Below, one piece after another: positions 43,540 to 51,774 of a DNA stretch of 64,000 bases; position 1 is the first letter of the stretch, and each line of letters begins with the position of its first letter. The notes below the pieces were generated by a model. The model was not told the origin of the DNA, did not search any database, and saw nothing but the letters and a program-made list of their open reading frames with translations. Where the stretch lies: NCBI GenBank assembly GCA_033856255.1, contig JAWVFH010000023.1:74822-138821 (forward strand), given 5' to 3'. Source of the DNA: WHSW01 sp033856255 (lineage in GTDB: Bacteria; Actinomycetota; Thermoleophilia; Solirubrobacterales; 70-9). The position numbers and the translations under genes were made by a program.

Positions 43540-44906
43540 ACGCCGTACTTCTCCAGGAGCTTCAGCCACACCTCGCTGCGGGTCGGGAACGCCGGAACCG
43601 CGTGGGCGAGCTGTGAGATCGGGATCTCGGCGCTGACGGCGATCGTCGCCGCGTGCAGGGATTCGGCGATCTCGGGGCCGACGAAGCTGGCGCCGACGAT
43701 CAGGTCGCGATCCGTGTCGACGACGATCCGCGACGTCCCCGGCGCGTTGCGGCCGTGGAAGCTGGCGCCGGCGTTGGCCGCCGTCGCGACGTCGACGGCC
43801 CGCGCCTTCACGCCCTCCTTCTCGGCCCCGGCGAGCGTCCGGCCGACGGCGCCGAGCTGGGGGTCGGTGAACACGATCCGCGGCGAGCCGATCAGATCCG
43901 CGCGAGCCGCCACGTCCTCGCCCAGGATCACGTCGGCGCAGATCCGCGCCTGGTATTTGCCCATGTGGGTGAGCAGTGCCCGTCCGTTGACGTCGCCGAT
44001 CGCGTACAGCCACTCCGACCCGCCGACCCGCAGCCGGTCGTCGACATCGAGGTAGCCGCCCGCCTCGACCCCGGCGGTCTCCAGCCCGAGCTCGCTCGTC
44101 CGCGGCCGCCGCCCGACCGCGACCAGGAGCTCGTCTCCGCGCAGCTCCTCGCCGTCCTCCAGTCGCAGCGTCACCTGCCCGCCCTCGCCCCGAGAAGCGC
44201 CGACGGCCTTGACGCCGGTCCTGATCTCGACCCCGCGGGCCTCCAGCGCGGCGGCGATCTGCTCGCTCGCGAACGGCTCCTCGGTCGCCAGGATCCGATC
44301 GACCGCCTCGACCAGGGCGACGCTCGAGCCGAGGCTGCTCCATGCCTGCGCCAGCTCGACCCCGACCACGCCGCCGCCCAGGATCAGCAGCCGCCCCGGC
44401 ACTTGCTCGGCCGTCGTCGCCTCACGGTTGCTCCACGGCCTGGCCTCGGCGAGCCCCTCGATCGGCGGCACGGCGGCGGCCGTCCCGGTGGCGATCACGA
44501 CCGCCTCGGTGGCTCGCAGGCGGTCCCCGCCGGTGACCACCATCCGCTCGCCGTCGAGCGCCGCGCGCCCTCGGAAGAGCTCGATCCCGCGCTCCTCGAG
44601 CCACGGCTCCTGGCCGCTGTCGTCACGGTCGTGGATCACCTCGTCGCGGCGGGCGAGTACGAGCTCGGGGTCGAGCTCGCCCGAGACCATCTCGCGCACG
44701 CCCGGGACGCGCTCGATCTCGGCCAGCAGCTCGGCCGGGCGCAGCAGCGCCTTCGACGGCATGCAGGCGTAATAGGAGCACTCGCCGCCGATCAGCTCCT
44801 GTTCAACGATCGCCACCCGCAGGCCGCCGTCGGCGGCCCGCCCGGCGCAGACCTCCCCCGCCGGGCCGGCGCCGATCACGATCACATCGAACTCTCGCTC
44901 GGCCAT
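43536..44906 (-). CDS. Class I pyridine nucleotide-disulfide oxidoreductase (lipoamide dehydrogenase-like)
   Basis: A 456-residue FAD flavoprotein from the ATG that opens M-A-E-R-E-F-D-V. Evidence: G-A-G-P-A-G near the N-terminus, the redox disulfide C-S-Y-Y-A-C (C-x4-C) in G-G-E-C, a second G-G-G-V-V-G-V-E NAD site, and A-I-G-D-V-N-G. The C-terminal catalytic motif H-P-T-x-x-E of lipoamide dehydrogenase reads F-P-T-R-S-E, so the His is replaced by Phe. It may act on a different disulfide or as a mercuric-reductase-like enzyme. Confidence 0.8.
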   Translation of the reverse strand: MAEREFDVIVIGAGPAGEVCAGRAADGGLRVAIVEQELIGGECSYYACMPSKALLRPAELLAEIERVPGVREMVSGELDPELVLARRDEVIHDRDDSGQEPWLEERGIELFRGRAALDGERMVVTGGDRLRATEAVVIATGTAAAVPPIEGLAEARPWSNREATTAEQVPGRLLILGGGVVGVELAQAWSSLGSSVALVEAVDRILATEEPFASEQIAAALEARGVEIRTGVKAVGASRGEGGQVTLRLEDGEELRGDELLVAVGRRPRTSELGLETAGVEAGGYLDVDDRLRVGGSEWLYAIGDVNGRALLTHMGKYQARICADVILGEDVAARADLIGSPRIVFTDPQLGAVGRTLAGAEKEGVKARAVDVATAANAGASFHGRNAPGTSRIVVDTDRDLIVGASFVGPEIAESLHAATIAVSAEIPISQLAHAVPAFPTRSEVWLKLLEKYGV

Positions 44907-44915
44907 CCGATCGGG

Positions 44916-44921
44916 TACATA
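44916..44921. promoter_or_regulatory. Shared -10 element TACATA/TATGTA between divergent genes
   Basis: Only 22 bases separate the flavoprotein ATG (44906) and the LigD-like GTG (44929). The hexamer TACATA reads TATGTA on the other strand and lies 7 bases (forward) and 9 bases (reverse) from the two start codons, so one element could serve both directions. Confidence 0.45.
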
Positions 44922-44928
44922 AGCAGCC

Positions 44929-45975
44929 GTGGCGAAGAAGCGCGACAAGCTCTCCGACTACCGGGCCAAGCGGGACTTCGGCCGCACCTCCGAGCCGAGC
45001 GGGGATGCGCCGGCAGAGGGGGAGGGGCGGTTCGTCATCCAGGAGCACCACGCCACCCGGCTCCACTGGGACCTGCGGCTGGAGCGCGACGGGGTCCTCG
45101 CGTCGTGGGCCCTGCCGCGCGGCGTGCCGCGCGATCCCGACCGCAACCGGCTCGCCGTCCACACCGAGGACCATCCGCTCGAGTACCTCGACTTCGCCGG
45201 CGAGATCCCGAAGGGGGAGTACGGCGGCGGCACGATGGCCGTCTGGGACAGCGGCACCTACGAGGCCGAGAAGTGGGAGGACGCGAAGCTGATCGTCCGC
45301 TTCCACGGCGAGCGGGTCAGCGGCCGGTACTCGCTGTTTCGCACCCGCGGCAAGGACTGGATGATCCACCGGATGGACCCGCCTGAGCCGGGCGAGCCGC
45401 TGCCCGAGCGGCTCGAGCCGATGTTCGCCACACCGGGCCGGATGCCGTCCGGCGACGCCGATTGGGCATTCGAGATCCACTGGCCGGGCGAGCGGGTGAT
45501 CGCGCTCGTCGACACCGGCCATCTGACGCTCCTGAACGCGGCGGGCGACGACATCCGCCCGCTCTTTCCCGAGCTGTTCGCAATTGCGCTCGAGCTTGGG
45601 GGAATGCCCGTCGCGCTCGACGGGGTCGTCTCAGCCGAGGCGCTCGACCGCCGCCTGGGCGCCGCGAACCCGTCACAGGTCCGCCGGCTTCGCACTCAGG
45701 TGCCCGCCACCCTGATCGCGTTCGACATCCTCCACTCAGACCGGGAGAGCCTGCTCGAGCTCCCGTACGAGGAGCGGCGCGAGCGGCTCGAGGAGCTCGG
45801 GCTCGACGGGCCCGGATGGCAGACGCCCGCCTGTCACCGCGGCGACGGCAACGCCCTGCGCCAGGCCGCCAAGCGCCAGGGCCTTCGCGGCGTGGTCGGC
45901 AAGCGCCTCGGATCGCCCTACCGGCCGGGCGAGCGGAGCCGCGACTGGCGCGAGATCCCGGTTACGCGTCGCTGA
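44929..45975 (+). CDS. LigD-like protein: 3'-phosphoesterase domain with a degraded ATP-ligase domain
   Basis: A 348-residue protein. Residues 35-150 are the LigD 3'-phosphoesterase: F-V-I-Q-E-H-H-A-T-R-L-H-W-D-L-R-L-E, with catalytic His and Asp, plus D-F-A-G-E-I-P-K-G-E-Y-G-G-G. The rest resembles an ATP-dependent DNA ligase nucleotidyltransferase, but the AMP-lysine motif E-x-K-x-D-G-x-R reads E-I-H-W-P-G-E-R, losing both the Lys and the Asp. Motif V retains V-V-G-K-R. The ligase step is probably dead, leaving end-cleaning activity. Confidence 0.82.
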   Translation: MAKKRDKLSDYRAKRDFGRTSEPSGDAPAEGEGRFVIQEHHATRLHWDLRLERDGVLASWALPRGVPRDPDRNRLAVHTEDHPLEYLDFAGEIPKGEYGGGTMAVWDSGTYEAEKWEDAKLIVRFHGERVSGRYSLFRTRGKDWMIHRMDPPEPGEPLPERLEPMFATPGRMPSGDADWAFEIHWPGERVIALVDTGHLTLLNAAGDDIRPLFPELFAIALELGGMPVALDGVVSAEALDRRLGAANPSQVRRLRTQVPATLIAFDILHSDRESLLELPYEERRERLEELGLDGPGWQTPACHRGDGNALRQAAKRQGLRGVVGKRLGSPYRPGERSRDWREIPVTRR

Positions 45976-47008
45976 GGCTGAGGAACAGATCCTGCTCGGC
46001 GGCCGACCCCGCGGGGCGCTTGTGGCCATACATCTCGCGGTCGGCCCGGGCGATGATCCCGGCGGCCGAATCGCCGTGTTCGGGATAGCAGGCGCCGCCG
46101 AGCGAGCAGGCGGAGAGCGGGGCGACGGCCCTCGAGACTCGGGCCGCCAGCAGCGGCAGAGCGCCGCGGCCCGCGTCCGGGAAGATGAGGGCGAACTCGT
46201 CGCCTCCGAGGCGCCCGAGTGCGTCGATGCCCCGCACCACGTCGGCCATCGCGTCGACGATCGCGCAGAGCAGCTCGTCGCCGGCGGCGTGCCCGTGCTC
46301 GTCGTTGACCCGCTTGAAGTCATCGAGGTCGATGACGACGATGGCAAACGGGGCGCCGGTGCGGTCGGACCGGGCGGCCTCCTCGTCGAGTCGCTCCTCG
46401 AGGCCGAGGCGGTTGAGGCACCCGGTCAGCGGGTCGGTACGCGAGATCCGGGCCAGCTCGCGGCGCTGGGTGGCGGCGTTGATCGCGGCCCAGGCGCAGA
46501 GCATCGACGTCCCGACCAGGGCTGCCGCCTCGAACAGGGTCGCGGTCAGCCCATTGTCACCGCCGATCAGGGCGATCGTGCCCAGCGCGGTCAGGTTCAT
46601 CGCCGCGGCCACGATCACCAGGCGAGGCGGATAGAAGACCGCCGAAAACGCCTGGGTGAGGAAGAGCAGGACCGTGAACGGGCTCGAGATGCCGCCGTCG
46701 AGGGTCGCGACCGTGGCGATCAGGGCCGCGTCGGCGCCGGTCCAGGAGAGAAAGAACGCGTTGCGGGTGCCACGCCTCGCGAGCACTCGATCGAAGGGCA
46801 GAAGGAGGAGGGGGATGGCTCCGAATCCCGCCACCACCAGCAGGACCAGGATCGCCGTCCGATTCGGCTCGCTCCAGGTGCTCAGGAGGTACGGGACCGC
46901 GGCGACCACGACCAGCAGGGTCGACAGCACTCCCGCAGGAAGGCTGGGCAGCACCGCGCGTAGTTCGGGGTCGCCGATTCCGCGCGCCCCTTGCTCGCCT
47001 CTCCTCAT
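45962..47008 (-). CDS. Diguanylate cyclase (GGDEF) with N-terminal membrane region
   Basis: A 348-residue signalling enzyme. Five to six hydrophobic segments occupy residues 25-185. The GGDEF domain follows, with active site L-G-G-D-E-F and an I-site R-G-I-D five residues before it. It should make cyclic di-GMP, with product inhibition. The last 14 bases overlap the end of the convergent LigD-like gene. Confidence 0.9.
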   Translation of the reverse strand: MRRGEQGARGIGDPELRAVLPSLPAGVLSTLLVVVAAVPYLLSTWSEPNRTAILVLLVVAGFGAIPLLLLPFDRVLARRGTRNAFFLSWTGADAALIATVATLDGGISSPFTVLLFLTQAFSAVFYPPRLVIVAAAMNLTALGTIALIGGDNGLTATLFEAAALVGTSMLCAWAAINAATQRRELARISRTDPLTGCLNRLGLEERLDEEAARSDRTGAPFAIVVIDLDDFKRVNDEHGHAAGDELLCAIVDAMADVVRGIDALGRLGGDEFALIFPDAGRGALPLLAARVSRAVAPLSACSLGGACYPEHGDSAAGIIARADREMYGHKRPAGSAAEQDLFLSLSDA

Positions 47009-47098
47009 GGATCACGTATCGACCGCGGGCGGGCATCTCTTGATCACCCGGACCCCCAAATTCCGCTCGATTACTGGCCGTGTGGCCAGCCGACGTCG

Positions 47099-47983
47099 CT
47101 AGACGTCGCCTAGGCCCCTTTGCAGGAAGGTCTGGTCGACGCCGATCGCGAGCGCGACGACGAGCACGAGGTAGACGACGGCGACCAGCGCGCGGGTGCG
47201 AGCCGGGATCGCGTGATACGCCCGCGCCTCGGGCGTCTTGCGGCGCTGCCAGCGATGCCAGAGCTCGAAGCCGCCGAAGAGCAGGATCAGCAGCAGGATC
47301 GGGTTGAAGAAGGCGACCGTGAGCACGATCAGGGCGGCGTAGCCGACCAGCCACATCCAGGGGGAGAGCGCGGCCATCGCGCGGCCGCCGTCGAGCGGCA
47401 GCACGGGCAGCAGGTTGAAGAGGTTGATGAAGAAGCCGACGTAGGCGAGCGCCTGCCAGAACTCGTTCCCCGTCGCCAGCCAGATGCCGAGCGGAACCAG
47501 GGTTGCGAGCGTGCCCAGGATCGGGCCCGCCAGGCCCACCCGCGCCTCGGCGGCGGCGTCGTCGCCCATCGACTTCGCCGTGATCACGGCGCCGAGGAAG
47601 GGGATGAACATCGGCGCCGAGGCCGGGACGCCCTCGCGCCGCAGCTGGATCACGTGCCCGATCTCGTGCAGGAAGAGCAGGACCACGAAACCGACCGCGA
47701 ACGACCAGCCCCAGAACAGCGCGTAGGCGGCGATCGAGACCAGCATCGTCCCCGATGTGGTCAGCAGCTTCACCTTCGGCAACAGCAGCAGGATCGCCTT
47801 CAGCTTCGTCGCCAGCAGCACCATCCCGGCACCGATCGGGCCGAACCAGCGCTTCAACCGCTCGCCCAGGCTCTCGCGTCCCGAGCCCGGATGGATCGGC
47901 TCGTAATCGCGCGGGGCAGGCGGCGGAGCGGGCGCCGGGCTCGGCGTGCGCCAGCCGGTATTCGGTGCGTCGCTCATCGTCAA
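47099..47983 (-). CDS. M50 site-2-protease-like membrane metallopeptidase
   Basis: A 294-residue protein with about six membrane helices. The zinc motif H-E-I-G-H lies in L-F-L-H-E-I-G-H-V, and the third-ligand motif N-L-L-P-V-L-P-L-D-G-G-R is present. The N-terminus is Pro-rich and cytosolic. Such proteases cleave membrane-bound regulators. No anti-sigma partner is adjacent. Confidence 0.87.
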   Translation of the reverse strand: MTMSDAPNTGWRTPSPAPAPPPAPRDYEPIHPGSGRESLGERLKRWFGPIGAGMVLLATKLKAILLLLPKVKLLTTSGTMLVSIAAYALFWGWSFAVGFVVLLFLHEIGHVIQLRREGVPASAPMFIPFLGAVITAKSMGDDAAAEARVGLAGPILGTLATLVPLGIWLATGNEFWQALAYVGFFINLFNLLPVLPLDGGRAMAALSPWMWLVGYAALIVLTVAFFNPILLLILLFGGFELWHRWQRRKTPEARAYHAIPARTRALVAVVYLVLVVALAIGVDQTFLQRGLGDV

Positions 47984-48009
47984 TCAAGGATACGGAGCGG
48001 GTGCATCCG

Positions 48010-48054
48010 CAAATGGCGAGTTTCGGGTCGTATGGACCCGAAACCCGCCAATTG
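48010..48054. repeat. Palindromic repeat, copy B (tmRNA 3' end)
   Basis: Arms 48010-48029 and 48035-48054 form a 20-bp stem with two mismatches and a GTATG loop. The core GGCGAGTTTCGGGTC matches copy A at 14091-14136. It overlaps the last two bases of tmRNA on the minus strand, so it may serve as its 3' processing or termination structure. Confidence 0.7.
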
Positions 48055-48426
48055 ATGGAGGCGGCCGGTACTGCCCCGGCGTCCGCGGAACCCGTCTTGA
48101 TGCGTCTACGAGCGTTCCCGTGGAGTCTGATCTCGGCGCCGGTTAGGTCGATCCTCGGGGCACGTCCCCGGAGCCATGCCTTCCTGTTGGTGTCCTCACC
48201 GGATCGAAGGTGCTACCCGATGAGTGATCCCGCTAAATGAAGCCGCTGGCCCGGGACGCGGGCTTCCCGGAGCGACTCCCTCAATCCGCTAGTTAGGCGG
48301 CGAGGGCGAACTCGTGATTGGAGTCCGCATTTGATTGGTTCCCGGGAGAGTTTTACGAGGCCAACCCGGGATCCTCGACTCGCAACACCAAGGCGAACAG
48401 TTCCACGTCGAATCTGATTCGCCCCC
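48053..48426 (-). ncRNA. ssrA: tmRNA (transfer-messenger RNA)
   Basis: The RNA 5' end GGGGGCG (48426-48420) pairs with the 3' strand CGCCTCC (48063-48057), with one G-U pair. The conserved 5' G-A-T-T-C-G-A-C and G-G-T-T-G-G-C-C-T-C-G-T-A-A-A-A stretches match tmRNA. The resume frame at 48328-48293 encodes the tag A-D-S-N-H-E-F-A-L-A-A followed by TAA. The T-arm loop reads GGCAGTA instead of TTCRANN, and the encoded 3' end is ATCA rather than ACCA. It frees stalled ribosomes with SmpB. It lies 13 bases after the amine oxidase stop. Confidence 0.88.
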
Positions 48427-48439
48427 GTACTTTGCTGCC

Positions 48440-49918
48440 TCAAAGGATAGCCGCGAGGATCTCCCCTGCACACCTTTCGCCGCTCTCGACCGCACCCTCC
48501 AGATAGCCCTGGTTGGCGGTCGCGGTGTGCTCGCCGGCGAAGTGGATCGCCCCTTCGCGCTTGCCCGCGTAGCCGTAGTACTTCGTGTACTGGCCGGGCA
48601 GGAAGGCGGCGTAGGAGCCGCGCGCCCAGGGGTCGGCGACCCAGTGGTCGGTGAAGGCGCGGCCGTTGAAGCCCGCGGCCAGCCCGGGGAGGCGCATGCG
48701 CCCGCCGTGCGTGAGATCGGCAAGGTTGCGCGTGACCTCGCTCGGCAGGGTCGGCGCGTGGGGCTCGTCGGCGATGAGCCCGCCGGCCCCCGAACGCCCA
48801 CCGAAGTAGGTGGTGACGATGCTCGACCGCCCGGGCGCGCCGAGCGTGCTCTCCCAGGTGACCAGGAACGGGTCGTCGCTGCCCATGTAGCCGCTCCAGT
48901 CGCCGTAGTCGCGGGGGCGGCGGTCGAACTGCATCGCCACCTTGGCGTTCGTGCCCATGCCGAGCTCGGCGATGCAGCGGCGCTTCCGGGGGCTCAGCCC
49001 GGCCCGATCGAGGTCGACCCGGCGCAGGGTCGTGAACGGGATCGCGAGCACCAGCTGGTCGGCGACCACTTCCTCGGCCATACCGCCGAAGCGCAGGGCG
49101 AACGCATCGCCGCGCTTGAAGACCGCCTCCAGCGGCGCGTCCTGGCGGATCGTCCCGTCGGGCAGCGCCTCGGCCATCCCGTGGACGAGCTGGTCGTTGC
49201 CGCCCTTGACGTGGTAGCGCTCGTCGGCGCCCGGCGTGTTCTCGACGTACTCGAAGAACAGGTTGAGGGCGCTGAGCTCGTCGGCGTCGAGGCCGAACTC
49301 CGAGGCCATATCCGCCCACACGTACTGACCCCAGGCGCTGCGGCTGCCGCCGGGCAGGTTCTGGTCCAGCCAGTCCTCGACCGAGAGCTGGTCGAATTCG
49401 ACCGCCGCCCGCGTGTGGTTCGGGGCGCTGTACGCGCCGACGATCCGCGCCGCGCGCTCGAGCCGGCGCTGGAACACGTGGCGCTCGGGGCGCATCGACG
49501 AACGTCGCCGCAGCCGGCCGTTCAGCCACAGCCGCAGGCCGCCCGGGTCGGGGGCCGCGTACAGGTCGGTGAGCTCGAGCCCGAAGCCCTTCGCCAGCGC
49601 CCGCATCCGCGCGTGGCGAGAGTCGATGAACTCGCCGCCATGCTCGGCCGTCTGCCCGTCGGCCCAGTCGCGCGAGGTCCAGCAGCGTCCGCCGATCCGG
49701 TCGGGGTTCGCCTCGTAGACGGTCGAGGCGACGCCGCGCTTGTGCAGCCGGTAGGCGCAGCTCAGTCCCGCCAGGCCGGCGCCGACGATCACCACCCGCG
49801 GCGCGGTGGCCGAGCCGGCCTTCGAGCACCCGAACACCGACGGGCCGAGCGTCAGCGCCGCCGCGCCCCCCGCACCGCGGCGAAGCAGCTCACGCCGAGA
49901 GATCCCCGGTCGTTCCAT
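48440..49918 (-). CDS. Tat-exported flavin amine oxidase
   Basis: A 492-residue FAD-dependent amine oxidase family protein. The N-terminus has a Tat motif (S-R-R-E-L-L-R-R) and hydrophobic stretch, then F-G-C-S, which may also be a lipobox. The FAD site is V-V-I-V-G-A-G-L-A-G-L-S, followed by G-G-R-C-W-T and E-H-G-G-E-F-I; the C-terminal G-E-H-T-A is present. It oxidises an amine or amino acid outside the cytoplasm. Start ATG 49918. Confidence 0.85.
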   Translation of the reverse strand: MERPGISRRELLRRGAGGAAALTLGPSVFGCSKAGSATAPRVVIVGAGLAGLSCAYRLHKRGVASTVYEANPDRIGGRCWTSRDWADGQTAEHGGEFIDSRHARMRALAKGFGLELTDLYAAPDPGGLRLWLNGRLRRRSSMRPERHVFQRRLERAARIVGAYSAPNHTRAAVEFDQLSVEDWLDQNLPGGSRSAWGQYVWADMASEFGLDADELSALNLFFEYVENTPGADERYHVKGGNDQLVHGMAEALPDGTIRQDAPLEAVFKRGDAFALRFGGMAEEVVADQLVLAIPFTTLRRVDLDRAGLSPRKRRCIAELGMGTNAKVAMQFDRRPRDYGDWSGYMGSDDPFLVTWESTLGAPGRSSIVTTYFGGRSGAGGLIADEPHAPTLPSEVTRNLADLTHGGRMRLPGLAAGFNGRAFTDHWVADPWARGSYAAFLPGQYTKYYGYAGKREGAIHFAGEHTATANQGYLEGAVESGERCAGEILAAIL

Positions 49919-49970
49919 CGACGACAGCCACAATAGGACGGAGTCCGAAGCCCCGCCCGAAGGAGACCTG

Positions 49971-50777
49971 ATGTCAGACCAGCCGACCCAGACCGAGAAG
50001 GGCGCCGCCCTGCGCGCCCTGCACGAGGGCGATCCGTTCGTGATTCCGAACCCCTGGGACGCCGGCTCGGCGAAGGCGCTCGCCTCCCTGGGCTTCAAGG
50101 CCCTGGCGACGACCAGCGGCGGCTTCGCCTTCACGCTCGGGCGCGCCGACGGGGAGGTCAGCCTCGACGAGGTCTGCGACCACGTGCGGGCGCTCGATGC
50201 GGCGACGGCGCTGCCGGTCTCGGTCGACCTCGAGAACGGCTACGGCCGCGAGCCCGCCGACGCCGCCGAGGCGATCACCCGCGCCGCCGAGGCGGGCGCG
50301 GTCGGCGGCTCGATCGAGGACTTCGGCAAGGACGACGGCCTCTACGAGGCGGAGCTCGCCACGGAGCGGATCGCCGCCGCCGCCGAGGCGGCGCGGGCCC
50401 TCGATTTCGAGTTCACGCTCACCGCCCGGGCCGAGAACCACCTGCGCGGCAACCCCGACCTCGACGACACGATCGCCCGCCTGCAGGCCTTCGAGAACGC
50501 CGGGGCAGACTGCCTCTACGCGCCCTTCATTCGCACGATCGAGGAGATCGAGGCGGTTTGCTCGGCGGTCTCGAAGCCCGTCAACGTGCTCGCCCTGCCG
50601 GGCGGGCTTCCGGTCGCCGAGCTGATCGGCGCCGGCGCCCGGCGGATCAGCGTCGGCAGCTCCTTCGCCTGGGTCGCGATCGGAGCCGCGGTCGAGGCGG
50701 CGACCGCGATGCGCGACCAGCCGGAGGTCCCGCCGGCGCCGCTGACGGTGAACGTGCGGGAGCTGCTTGCCGGCTAG
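49971..50777 (+). CDS. Isocitrate lyase/PEP mutase superfamily enzyme
   Basis: A 268-residue TIM-barrel enzyme with I-P-N-P-W-D-A-G-S-A, T-T-S-G-G-F-A-F-T-L-G, V-S-V-D-L-E-N-G-Y-G and G-S-I-E-D-F. These match the oxaloacetate decarboxylase or 2-methylisocitrate-lyase-like branch. The catalytic Cys motif K-K-C-G-H of isocitrate lyase is absent, so C-C lyase action on isocitrate is unlikely. AAGGAG precedes the ATG. Confidence 0.85.
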   Translation: MSDQPTQTEKGAALRALHEGDPFVIPNPWDAGSAKALASLGFKALATTSGGFAFTLGRADGEVSLDEVCDHVRALDAATALPVSVDLENGYGREPADAAEAITRAAEAGAVGGSIEDFGKDDGLYEAELATERIAAAAEAARALDFEFTLTARAENHLRGNPDLDDTIARLQAFENAGADCLYAPFIRTIEEIEAVCSAVSKPVNVLALPGGLPVAELIGAGARRISVGSSFAWVAIGAAVEAATAMRDQPEVPPAPLTVNVRELLAG

Positions 50778-51208
50778 GTGAACTGGGCGCGCAGCTTGCG
50801 CGCGCCGGTGAGGCGCCAGGTGGTGCGCAGGATCGTCGCGGCGACAGGTCCGACAAACCCGGGCCGGTAGTCGAAGTCGATCGTGTAGTCGAGCCGCGTC
50901 CCCTTGGTCGTCGGCGTCAGCTCGAGGCGGCCGAGGTGATTGGAGATCGGGGCGTCGTTGATCACCGTGTACTCGATCAGCCGGGGGCGCTCGTGGGTGA
51001 CGATCCGCTCCTCGAGCGCCGCCGACCCGGGTGGCTTCACCAGCCGCACCATCCCCAGTCCCATCGGCTCGTTCGGGTCGTCGCCGGCCTCGAGCACCTT
51101 CCCCTTCCCGGGCCAGAGCTCGAAGAAGTTGTCCGTCAGGTAGGTGAAGACGGCATCGGCCGAGCCGCCGACCTCGGCGGTCAGGTGGACGTGGTTCTTA
51201 GCGCTCAA
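50774..51208 (-). CDS. SRPBCC/START-like domain protein
   Basis: A 144-residue SRPBCC-fold protein: H-V-H-L-T-A-E-V-G-G-S-A-D-A-V-F-T-Y-L, then a conserved E-R-I-V-T-H-E-R-P-R-L-I-E-Y and a C-terminal helix. It starts at TTG 51208, overlapping the upstream gene stop (TTGA). It probably binds a hydrophobic ligand. The stop shares CTAG with the convergent gene. Confidence 0.78.
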   Translation of the reverse strand: MSAKNHVHLTAEVGGSADAVFTYLTDNFFELWPGKGKVLEAGDDPNEPMGLGMVRLVKPPGSAALEERIVTHERPRLIEYTVINDAPISNHLGRLELTPTTKGTRLDYTIDFDYRPGFVGPVAATILRTTWRLTGARKLRAQFT

Positions 51209-51774
51209 ACCATCTCGCCGAGCTTGCGGATCTGAAACGCGCGGACGAGGTCGGTGACGCCCTGCAGCAGCGCCCAGATCCCTGCGAAGGCGAGCAGCAC
51301 GTAGGCCTTGTCGATGAAGAACTGGCCGCCGGTCCAGAACGCGAGGATCACCATCAGGATCCCGCTGAACAGGCCCAGCCACCAGAGGTCGTTGATCTCG
51401 CGCGAGACGAACGCCTGCATGATCCAGAAGACGCCGACGATCAGAAACAGGAAGCCGAGGATGTCGGCGAGCGCCGCGAACGTGTTCTCGGGGCTGATCA
51501 GGGAGACCACCCCCGAGACCAGGAAGAGGACGCCGAAGATCCCGTACAGCCACTTGCCGCGCTCGACCATGCTCATGATCGCGAGCTGCTGGAAGCCGGT
51601 GGTCAGGAACATGATGCCGACCAGGATTCCGACCGTGTTGATCGAGGCCTGATCGAACTGGAGGATGACCATGCCGATGATCGTCCAACCGATCCCGAAC
51701 ACGATCCACAGCCACCAGAGGCTCGCGATCCTCTTCACGACCTCCCGCTCGGCGCCGGTCACGGTTGCTTCCAT
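51205..51774 (-). CDS. HdeD-like DUF308 membrane protein
   Basis: A 189-residue protein with six membrane helices arranged as DUF308 repeats (F-G-I-G-W-T-I-I-G-M-V-I-L, L-V-G-I-M-F-L-T-T-G-F-Q-Q-L, G-I-F-G-V-L-F-L-V-S-G-V). These are typical of HdeD acid-stress proteins, though function in actinobacteria is not known. AAGGGGAG precedes the ATG. Confidence 0.85.
   Translation of the reverse strand: MEATVTGAEREVVKRIASLWWLWIVFGIGWTIIGMVILQFDQASINTVGILVGIMFLTTGFQQLAIMSMVERGKWLYGIFGVLFLVSGVVSLISPENTFAALADILGFLFLIVGVFWIMQAFVSREINDLWWLGLFSGILMVILAFWTGGQFFIDKAYVLLAFAGIWALLQGVTDLVRAFQIRKLGEMV

Noticed and set aside
44929..45975. Complete LigD DNA repair protein
   Set aside because: No primase/polymerase domain is present, and the ligase motif I is degraded.
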